A stretch of DNA of 53,343 nt, taken from the NCBI GenBank assembly GCA_905236305.1, contig CAJOPB010000101.1:1-53343 (forward strand), read 5' to 3'. Shown piece by piece: positions 37,564 through 45,142 of this stretch. Each line of letters opens with the position of its first letter. Position 1 is the first letter of the stretch. The position numbers and the translations under genes are program-made. The notes under the pieces are model-generated. The model was not told the DNA's origin. It searched no databases and saw only the letters and a list, made by a program, of their open reading frames with translations. Source of the DNA: an uncultured Oscillospiraceae bacterium (GTDB taxonomy: Bacteria > Bacillota > Clostridia > Oscillospirales > Oscillospiraceae).

Positions 37564-38778
37564 ATGATCATGGACTATTCCGAAAACCGTATAGCGGACT
37601 ATACCGCTGACCCGACGATCAGCCGGGGCTCGATTGATGTGCCGTTTCTGCTTTTGACGCTGCTGCTGCTGACCGTCGGAGTTGTCATGGTGCTGTCTGC
37701 CAGCTTTGCCCGTGCATATTACAGTGAGAGCACCCATCATTCGGCCACTTATTTTTTCAGCAGGCAGTTGTTCTTCGCTATTTCCGGTGTTGCGATCATG
37801 ATTGTGGCCTCCCGGTTTCCCATCGGTTTTTACCGGCGTTTTTCCGGCGTGATTTTGCTCTTTGCGCTGGTGATGCTGCTGCTGGTGCTGGTGGGCGGCG
37901 TAAAGGCCAATGGTGCGCGCCGCTGGTTTTCCATTGGCAGTATCACCTTTCAGCCCTCTGAGATTGCAAAGATCGGTGTCATATTATTTGACGCGCAATT
38001 AATATGCCGGTTTAAGGGGAAAATGGGGACCTTTAAATATGGTGTCCTTCCCTTTGGCATCGTGGCGGCGCTGGTCATCGGACTTTTGATATTAGAGCCG
38101 CATCTTTCCGCATCCATTATTATCATTTTGATCACCGCAACAATGATGTTTATCGGCGGTACCCGTCTGCTGTGGTTCCTCTTTGGCGGAGGTGTTGTCG
38201 CCATGGGAGGACTGCTGGCAGTCAGTCTGCTCCACTACTCGTCGGAACGCATCACAGCCTGGAGAGACCCCTTTGCCGATACTTCTGACACCGGATACCA
38301 GATCATCCAGTCCCTCTATGCCATCGGCAGCGGCGGACTCAGCGGTCTGGGACTCGGGAACAGCCGGCAAAAGTATCTGTATCTGCCGGAGGAACACAAC
38401 GATTTTATTTTTTCTGTCGTTTGTGAGGAGTTGGGCTTTATCGGGGCCGGGTTGATTTTGATTTTGTTCGCGTTGCTAATCTGCCGCGGTTTCTGGCTGG
38501 CAATGCATTGCAGAGACCGTTACAGCTTTCTGGTGTGCAGCGGCGTCACCGCACTTCTGGCCTTTCAGGTGATCCTGAACGTGGCGGTGGTGACCAACCT
38601 GATTCCCTGCACGGGCATTTCGTTGCCCTTCTTCTCCTATGGCGGGACTGCACTATGGCTGCAGCTGGCGGAAATGGGTGTCATACTGTCCATTTCCCGG
38701 GAAATCCCGGAGAAAAAGTTTTTCCGGGAACGCAGCGCTGTCAAGCCAAAGCAGGCCCCGAAGGAGGCAGGAATATGA
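37564..38778 (+). CDS. ftsW: FtsW/SpoVE-type lipid II flippase/polymerase (SEDS)
   Basis: About 10 TM; NGARRWFSIGSITFQPSEIAKIGVILF, LPEEHNDFIFSVVCEELGFIG, GISLPFFSYGGTALW. Confidence 0.9.
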   Translation: MIMDYSENRIADYTADPTISRGSIDVPFLLLTLLLLTVGVVMVLSASFARAYYSESTHHSATYFFSRQLFFAISGVAIMIVASRFPIGFYRRFSGVILLFALVMLLLVLVGGVKANGARRWFSIGSITFQPSEIAKIGVILFDAQLICRFKGKMGTFKYGVLPFGIVAALVIGLLILEPHLSASIIIILITATMMFIGGTRLLWFLFGGGVVAMGGLLAVSLLHYSSERITAWRDPFADTSDTGYQIIQSLYAIGSGGLSGLGLGNSRQKYLYLPEEHNDFIFSVVCEELGFIGAGLILILFALLICRGFWLAMHCRDRYSFLVCSGVTALLAFQVILNVAVVTNLIPCTGISLPFFSYGGTALWLQLAEMGVILSISREIPEKKFFRERSAVKPKQAPKEAGI

Positions 38779-39902
38779 GATTTCTGTTTACCTGCGGCGG
38801 GACCGCGGGACATATTAATCCCGCCATCGGCGTTGCCGGAAAATTAAAGCAGCTGCTTCCGGACGCGGAGTTTCTGTTTATCGGGGCGGAAGGAAAGATG
38901 GAGACGGAGCTGGTGCCCCGGGAGGGTTATCCGATTCGCACCATCGAGGTTGGAAATCTGAGCCGCAGCCTCAGCATATCCGGTGTGAAGCACAATCTGG
39001 ATACCGCCCGAAAGCTCTTGCACGGCAGCGCAGAGGCGAAGCAAATTCTTCAGGAGTTTCGGCCGGATGTGGCAATCGGAACAGGAGGTTATGTCTGTTA
39101 TCCTGTTTTGCATACCGCCCACAAGATGCATATTCCGACGTTGGTGCATGAGTCCAACGCTGTGCCGGGTCTGACGACAAAGCTGCTCGCGCACAGTGTG
39201 GATTGTGTGATGGTGGGTTTTGAGAATGTGCGGGAAAACTATCCCTCCAGCGCCAACGTGGTGTTTACCGGAACTCCTGTACGGACAGACTTTGTACATA
39301 TCACGAAAGAGGAAGCACGAGACAAGCTTGGAATTCCGCTTGACCGCAAGCTGCTGGTGTCCGTGTGGGGGAGCCTGGGCAGCGGACATATCAATGGATT
39401 GATGCCCGACTTTATCCGGCTTGCTGCAGAGCATCGGGAATTTGACCTGATTCATTCCGCAGGAAAACGGGACTATGCGGCATTGACCCAGGCGTTGCGG
39501 GAGCGCTGCGGAGATCTTCAAGCCCTGCGGGAGCAGGGAATGGATGTGCGTGAGTATATCTTTGACATGCCGCTGATCATGGCGGCCGCGGACCTCGTGA
39601 TGTGCCGCAGCGGTGCATCGACATTGGGGGAGCTGGCTGCGCTGGGAAAGCCCGCGCTGCTGGTTCCGAGCCCCAATGTTACTAACAACCACCAGGAAAA
39701 AAATGCTCGTCTGCTGGAGAGTGCCGGCGCTGCAAGAGTGCTGCTGGAGGGGGAATTCGATGCCGCGGTCCTCTGCAAAACGGCACAGGAAATGCTGCAG
39801 CAGCCGGAGACATTGGGACGTATGGCGGATGCGATGCGCTCAACCGGTGTATCTGATGCCGCAGAACGGATTGCGGATTTGATTTTGCACTATGTCTCAT
39901 GA
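38775..39902 (+). CDS. murG: UDP-N-acetylglucosamine transferase MurG
   Basis: MRFLFTCGGTAGHINPAIGVAGKLK, HESNAVPGLTTKLLA, CRSGASTLGELAALGKPALLVPSPNVTNNHQEKNA. Confidence 0.95.
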   Translation: MRFLFTCGGTAGHINPAIGVAGKLKQLLPDAEFLFIGAEGKMETELVPREGYPIRTIEVGNLSRSLSISGVKHNLDTARKLLHGSAEAKQILQEFRPDVAIGTGGYVCYPVLHTAHKMHIPTLVHESNAVPGLTTKLLAHSVDCVMVGFENVRENYPSSANVVFTGTPVRTDFVHITKEEARDKLGIPLDRKLLVSVWGSLGSGHINGLMPDFIRLAAEHREFDLIHSAGKRDYAALTQALRERCGDLQALREQGMDVREYIFDMPLIMAAADLVMCRSGASTLGELAALGKPALLVPSPNVTNNHQEKNARLLESAGAARVLLEGEFDAAVLCKTAQEMLQQPETLGRMADAMRSTGVSDAAERIADLILHYVS

Positions 39903-40112
39903 CACACATCAGGGCGGCAGAACAATCGGAACAAGAGTCAAAAACCCGTTTCCCGGCCTGCTGTGCCGGGAGAGCAGGCGGGCACTGCAGGAGCCCTGCT
40001 GCAGAAGTATGCAGGCTCCCGGATTATCAGACAAAATGAAGAACGAATAACAGATTCTCTGCATCCCGCATAGTATGGCTTGAAAATAACTCATATTTCG
40101 GAGGGATGGCCA

Positions 40113-41393
40113 ATGCCGGTGTGGAGAATAAACGGTGGGCGGCATTTGTGCGGGAGGATAGACGTGCAGGGTGCCAAAAATGCGGTGCTGCCGATTATGG
40201 CGGCCAGTTTGGTGGGGGGCGGGACAACGCATCTGGACAATTGCCCCCATCTGCTGGACGTGGACGCTTCTGTGGAGATCCTGCGCTATCTGGGCTGTCG
40301 GGCTGTGCAGGAGGGAGATACGATTGTCATTGATTCCACTGGGATGAACCGCAACCATATCCCCCACGGACTGATGATGAAAATGCGCTCCTCCGTCATG
40401 TATATGGGCGCAATTCTGGCTCGGTGCGGGGAGGTGCGCCTGTCCACTCCCGGCGGCTGTGAATTGGGCAGCCGGCCCATTGATCTTCACCTGAAGGCGC
40501 TGCGGGCGCTGGGCGCAGAGATCACAGAAGAAGGTGGAGAAGTCATCTGCCGGGCAGAAAAGCTTAGAGGTACCCATATCAATCTGGATTTTCCCAGTGT
40601 CGGCGCGACAGAAAATCTGATGCTGGCCGCCTGTGCCGCGGAGGGAGAGACGGTGATTACAAATGCTGCGCGAGAGCCGGAAATATCGGATCTGCAGTGT
40701 TTTTTGAATCGTAAGGGCGCGGACATACACGGTGCCGGGACACCGGAGATCAGTATAAACGGTTTTTCACCTATATCCTGTGTGGAGCACAGCGTCATGC
40801 CTGACCGGATTGCAGCGGCAACCTATCTCTGCGCTGCCGTATCTGCCGGCGGAGACGTGATGCTGGGTCAGATGAATCCGGCACATCTGGAGACGATTTG
40901 CACCTGTCTGAAGGAGATGGGCTGCTCCATCGTGACCGGCAGAGAGAGCATTCGTATCCGCTCTCCGGAGCGTCTCCGGGCGCCGAGACCCATGATTACC
41001 AAACCCTATCCCGGTTTTCCCACGGATGCACAGGCACTGCTGATGGCGGCATGTCTGAAGGCAGAGGGAACCAGCGTGTTTGTGGAAAATATTTTTGACA
41101 GCCGTTATCGGCATGTGGATGAGATGCGCCGCCTGGGAGCAGATATTCGCGTGGAAGGCAGAGTTGCCATGGTAACGGGGACGGCAGCCCTGCATGGCGC
41201 GCCGGTAACAGCCTGTGACCTGCGGGGGGGAGCAGCCCTTGTTGTGGCCGGTCTTGGTGCCGCAGGAGAGACCGATGTCATCGACTGCGGACACATCGGC
41301 CGCGGCTATGATGATCTGGCGGGCACTCTGACCAGACTCGGCGCTGAGGTTACTCTGATTCCGGGAGAGCAGTGTATGTGTATCGCATCATAA
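40113..41393 (+). CDS. murA: UDP-N-acetylglucosamine 1-carboxyvinyltransferase
   Basis: QGAKNAVLPIMAAS, RLSTPGGCELGSRPIDLH (active-site Cys retained), GFPTDAQALLMAA. Confidence 0.93.
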   Translation: MPVWRINGGRHLCGRIDVQGAKNAVLPIMAASLVGGGTTHLDNCPHLLDVDASVEILRYLGCRAVQEGDTIVIDSTGMNRNHIPHGLMMKMRSSVMYMGAILARCGEVRLSTPGGCELGSRPIDLHLKALRALGAEITEEGGEVICRAEKLRGTHINLDFPSVGATENLMLAACAAEGETVITNAAREPEISDLQCFLNRKGADIHGAGTPEISINGFSPISCVEHSVMPDRIAAATYLCAAVSAGGDVMLGQMNPAHLETICTCLKEMGCSIVTGRESIRIRSPERLRAPRPMITKPYPGFPTDAQALLMAACLKAEGTSVFVENIFDSRYRHVDEMRRLGADIRVEGRVAMVTGTAALHGAPVTACDLRGGAALVVAGLGAAGETDVIDCGHIGRGYDDLAGTLTRLGAEVTLIPGEQCMCIAS

Positions 41394-41414
41394 TAATTAA
41401 AGGAAAGTGGTAAG

Positions 41415-42161
41415 ATGGCACAACCGAGAGCGAGAAGAATCAAAACGCACAGTCCGCTTTTTGCGCCTGTTTCATTTCTCCTGATTGTCGCGGCACTTGT
41501 ATTTGGACTTTCAGTTTTTTTCCGGGTTAACAGGATCACCGTCAGCGGGAATGAGCAGTATACCGAGGAGGAGATCATTGAGGCCAGCGGCATACAACAG
41601 GGAGATAACCTGTTTTTCATCAACCGCGGTGCTGCCGTGGCGCGTATAAACAACCGCCTTCCTTATGTAGAGTATGCATATATCACCCGCAGCCTTCCAA
41701 ACCGTCTGAGTATTCAGATTGTGGAGAGCGACGCCATTGCTGTTGTACCCTCTGAGAGCGGCCTGTGGATCATCGACCGGGGCTGCAAGCTGCTGTCTCA
41801 GGCCGAGAATGACACCGTGAATACACTGATTCAGGTGGAGGGACTGACAGCAATTGCGCCGGAGGTGGGCCAGGTAGTCGCCCCGGGCGAAGCGGAAACG
41901 CCGAAGGTCACTTATCTGAGCGCAATCCTGCGTGAGCTCTCCGAGCTGGGGTTGAAAAATGATGTGACACATATTGATATGTCCAATGTGGCGAATCCGA
42001 GCTTTGACTATCTCGGACGCTTTACCGTAAAGCTGGGAAGCAACGAGAATATTGACTATAAGTTTCAGATTCTTCTTTCTGCGGTGGCCGAATTGGCGGA
42101 AGGAGACCGGGGAACACTGGATCTCAGCATTGATAGACGGGCACATTTGACTTATGATTGA
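41415..42161 (+). CDS. ftsQ: FtsQ/DivIB cell division protein
   Basis: Single TM, POTRA (FFRVNRITVSGNEQYTEEEIIEASGIQQGDNLFFI), position before ftsZ. Confidence 0.85.
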   Translation: MAQPRARRIKTHSPLFAPVSFLLIVAALVFGLSVFFRVNRITVSGNEQYTEEEIIEASGIQQGDNLFFINRGAAVARINNRLPYVEYAYITRSLPNRLSIQIVESDAIAVVPSESGLWIIDRGCKLLSQAENDTVNTLIQVEGLTAIAPEVGQVVAPGEAETPKVTYLSAILRELSELGLKNDVTHIDMSNVANPSFDYLGRFTVKLGSNENIDYKFQILLSAVAELAEGDRGTLDLSIDRRAHLTYD

Positions 42162-42221
42162 CAAAAACAAGATAGTTAGTTCACATAACGAAAATTGTTA
42201 CAAAATTTTACAAATTAGGTA

Positions 42222-42250
42222 TTGACCTTCGTGGAAAAACGTATTACAAT
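42222..42250 (+). promoter_or_regulatory. Promoter of ftsZ
   Basis: TTGACC (42222-42227), 17-bp spacer, TACAAT (42245-42250). Confidence 0.65.
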
Positions 42251-42335
42251 ATATGCGATAAAAATAGTGAGAAATTCTTATGCTTGTACCACGGCATCGG
42301 GCCGTTACGGATAAAAGCGGGGAGGAAATACAGAT

Positions 42336-43547
42336 ATGGCATTTGTACCTGAGACAGGTCCTGAGAATGTTGTGACCATTAAGGTTGTCGGCATTGGCGG
42401 CGCCGGAAATAATGTTGTAAACAGGATGGTCAGCTCCGGCACGAAGGGTGTCGAGTTTATTTCCATTAATACAGATAAGCAGGCGCTGGCGGTATCCAAT
42501 GCCGACCAGAAAATCCAGATCGGTGAGAAGCTGACCCATGGACAGGGCGCCGGGAGTGATCCGGATGTGGGAAAGCGCAGTGCCGAGGAGAGCCGCAACA
42601 ATATTGCCAAAGCGCTTGAGGATGCCGATATGGTCTTTATTACCGCCGGCATGGGCGGCGGCACGGGCACCGGCGCGGCCCCAACGGTGGCTGAGGTGGC
42701 CAAGGAGGCCGAGCTGCTGACCGTGGGCGTAGTAACCAAGCCCTTCGGCTTTGAGGGAAAGCGTCGGATGCAGCAGGCCGAACGTGGAATCGAAGAACTG
42801 CTGGGCAAGGTAGATTCTTTGCTGATCATTCCCAACGACCGCTTGAAGTATGCGACGGACCAGAAGGTTACCTTTGCCAATGCTTTCGAAATCGCGGACG
42901 ATGTGCTGCGCCAGGCAGTGGTGAGCATTTCTGACCTCATTAAGAATACCGGATTTATCAATCTGGACTTTGCAGATGTCACCTGCATCATGAAAAACGC
43001 GGGTTATGCACACATGGGCGTTGGCCTTGCTGTGGGTAAGGGTAAGGCTGAGGAGGCTGCGCGCGCCGCCATCGAGAGTCCGCTGCTGGAGACCAGTATC
43101 AACGGCGCCCACGGTGTTTTGATCAACATTACGGGATCTGAAGACATGGGACTGGAGGATGTGGAAGCGGCAGCCAGCCTGGTTCAGGAGGCTGCGCACC
43201 CGGACGCCAATATTATTTTTGGTGCAACCTTCGATGAGACCATGGAGGATCAGATCAGGGTGACCGTGATCGCAACAGGCTTTATTGAGGAGGGAGCTGC
43301 CGGTACTCCGAATGGGGGAACAGAGGCCAGACGCGAGGATCTCTATTCCCGCGCTTCCGAGATGGCTGCCTCAACGCCCCAGATGCAGCAGTCCCACACG
43401 GCATCTCAACTCAACCAGAGCGTGCCGCAGCAGGCGCCTGTTCCGCAGCAGCAACCAGTGATCCAGCAGCCTGTCGCCCAACAGCAGCCCTCTGCCCCGG
43501 AGGAAGATCCTTTTGACAGCATTTTCAAGATTTTTAACAGCAAATAA
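42336..43547 (+). CDS. ftsZ: Cell division protein FtsZ
   Basis: IKVVGIGGAGNNVVNRM, GMGGGTGTGAAP; Q/P-rich linker and DSIFKIFNSK tail. Confidence 0.98.
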   Translation: MAFVPETGPENVVTIKVVGIGGAGNNVVNRMVSSGTKGVEFISINTDKQALAVSNADQKIQIGEKLTHGQGAGSDPDVGKRSAEESRNNIAKALEDADMVFITAGMGGGTGTGAAPTVAEVAKEAELLTVGVVTKPFGFEGKRRMQQAERGIEELLGKVDSLLIIPNDRLKYATDQKVTFANAFEIADDVLRQAVVSISDLIKNTGFINLDFADVTCIMKNAGYAHMGVGLAVGKGKAEEAARAAIESPLLETSINGAHGVLINITGSEDMGLEDVEAAASLVQEAAHPDANIIFGATFDETMEDQIRVTVIATGFIEEGAAGTPNGGTEARREDLYSRASEMAASTPQMQQSHTASQLNQSVPQQAPVPQQQPVIQQPVAQQQPSAPEEDPFDSIFKIFNSK

Positions 43548-43633
43548 TCTGAAGTCTTTGCTGTCTTCTGCATTCCGTCCTGCTGCAGCTTTTGCGGTGG
43601 TGAATGGCAAAAGAGATATAGTACAGATTGGTG

Positions 43634-43675
43634 GTTCTCCCGTCCCTAGTGAACGGGAGAACAGCTGTTTTTCTC
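43634..43675 (+). terminator. Terminator downstream of ftsZ
   Basis: GTTCTCCCGT (43634-43643), 9-nt loop, ACGGGAGAAC (43653-43662), then AGCTGTTTTTCTCT. Confidence 0.65.
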
Positions 43676-43844
43676 TGCACCTGTACGCGCATTCATGGTG
43701 CACCGGCTTGAGAGAAGCTTTGGAAAACATTGAGCTGCCCGATCAACAGCTTTGGAAATCGGCGCTTAACAGCATAATGCGCTGTGCCTGTACAGGGCTT
43801 TGCAGCTTTGAGAAAGGGAGGGGTGCTTCCTGATCTGGAGGAAA

Positions 43845-44672
43845 GTGAAAGCATTGGCAAAAACCATGGCAAGCATATATTTTGATTGTCATATCCCCCG
43901 TGCTGCGGCGGGACTGTCGTATTTTCTTACGCTCTCCTTTTTTCCGATGCTGATCTGTCTTTATAATATGCTGGGAAGCATGTTTCCTGCCACAGAGCGT
44001 CTGCGTGCTTTTCTGACAGGACTGCTTCCCGAGAGCGCTACCAACGTAATTTTGGATTTTCTGCGCTATGTTTCCGCAAATATGAACACTTCCATGCTGG
44101 TAATGGCGCTGAGCGTCCTTGTGACCTCCTCCTCTGCCGCGTTTCGCTGTATCGACAATGTTACGGCAGAGATGCGTGGACAGGGGCGTTACTCCGGTTT
44201 TTTTGAAATACTGTTCAGCGTCATTTTCGCGCTGGTGTTCATGGTTGCCCTGTATCTGGCGGTCATCCTGATTGTCACCGGAAAATGGTTTTTGGAGCTG
44301 GTGGACCGGCATATTATGTTTATGAATATTTCCGACAGCTGGAGCTGGTTTCGGTTTGTGCTGCTGTTTTTGCTGTTGTTCGTGATCCTTGTCTGGCTCT
44401 ATCGGATGACTGCTCCACGGGGAAGCCGGGAACAGATTCACCTGCTGCCGGGGGCACTGGTGGCGGCACTGGCACTGGTTGCTGTGAGTATTGTCTTCTC
44501 CGCCATGATCAGTGTGAATGTCACCTATCCGGTGGTATACGGTTCCCTGGGCAGCCTGATTATTATGATGTTCTGGCTGTATATCTGCGGAATTATTATC
44601 TTTTCTGGAAATATTCTGAATATTTCTCTGGAACGGCTGGATACGGCGGATTTCTCTGCCGGGGACTCTTGA
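43845..44672 (+). CDS. YihY/virulence factor BrkB family membrane protein (GTG start)
   Basis: About 6 TM; RAAAGLSYFLTLSFFPMLICLYNMLG, GSLGSLIIMMFWLYICGIIIFSGNILN. Confidence 0.85.
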   Translation: MKALAKTMASIYFDCHIPRAAAGLSYFLTLSFFPMLICLYNMLGSMFPATERLRAFLTGLLPESATNVILDFLRYVSANMNTSMLVMALSVLVTSSSAAFRCIDNVTAEMRGQGRYSGFFEILFSVIFALVFMVALYLAVILIVTGKWFLELVDRHIMFMNISDSWSWFRFVLLFLLLFVILVWLYRMTAPRGSREQIHLLPGALVAALALVAVSIVFSAMISVNVTYPVVYGSLGSLIIMMFWLYICGIIIFSGNILNISLERLDTADFSAGDS

Positions 44673-44697
44673 CAAATACCCCCACCCGGTATAAAAT
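44669..44697 (+). promoter_or_regulatory. csoR-copA promoter overlapping the yihY stop codon
   Basis: TTGACA (44669-44674), 17-bp spacer AATACCCCCACCCGGTA, TAAAAT (44692-44697). Confidence 0.7.
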
Positions 44698-44718
44698 CGT
44701 ATACCGGGTGGGGGTATT
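44675..44718. promoter_or_regulatory. CsoR-type operator(s): 18-bp perfect inverted repeat
   Basis: AATACCCCCACCCGGTAT (44675-44692), 8-nt spacer, ATACCGGGTGGGGGTATT (44701-44718). Each arm contains ATACC-N7-GGTAT. Confidence 0.7.
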
Positions 44719-44769
44719 ATAAAAGTCTGCCAAAGGCCGCAGTGAAATCTGCCCGAAGGGGGGAACACT

Positions 44770-45078
44770 ATGGATTGCGATAAATGCTGCGCAGCGTGCG
44801 AACGCACCACGGAGCGAAGCAATGAGGAGCGGAAAAAACTGATCCATCGCCTCAACCGAATAGAAGGACAAATTCGCGGCATCCGGGGCATGATAGAAAA
44901 GGATGCCTACTGTGCGGAAATACTGACCCAGTCCGCAGCAGTCAACGCGGCAATCAATTCCTTTAATCGCGATCTGCTGGCACGGCATCTGCGCTCCTGC
45001 GTTGTCCGTGACATTCGCGCGGGGGACGAGGATGCGGTGGAGGAACTGGTCGGGCTTGTGCAGAAGCTGATGAAATGA
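44770..45078 (+). CDS. csoR: CsoR/FrmR-family metal-sensing repressor
   Basis: KLIHRLNRIEGQIRGIRGMIEKDAYCAEILTQSAAVNAAINSFNRDLLARHLRSCV, with the C...H..C ligand pattern. Confidence 0.93.
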   Translation: MDCDKCCAACERTTERSNEERKKLIHRLNRIEGQIRGIRGMIEKDAYCAEILTQSAAVNAAINSFNRDLLARHLRSCVVRDIRAGDEDAVEELVGLVQKLMK

Positions 45079-45142
45079 AAAAAATGATCCTTTTGCTTGA
45101 AGGATGCAGCACAGCTCTGACAGAGGAGGTAAGAGATTCATA

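Noticed and set aside
42190-42222. TTACAAA direct repeats upstream of the ftsZ promoter as a regulator site
   Set aside because: AT-rich, short and consistent with a generic UP element. Too weak to claim as an operator.
45104-45142. Upstream extension of CopA (MQHSSDRGGKRFI...)
   Set aside because: GAGGAGGT lies inside this stretch and positions ATG 45143 as the start; the extension has no homology-like character.
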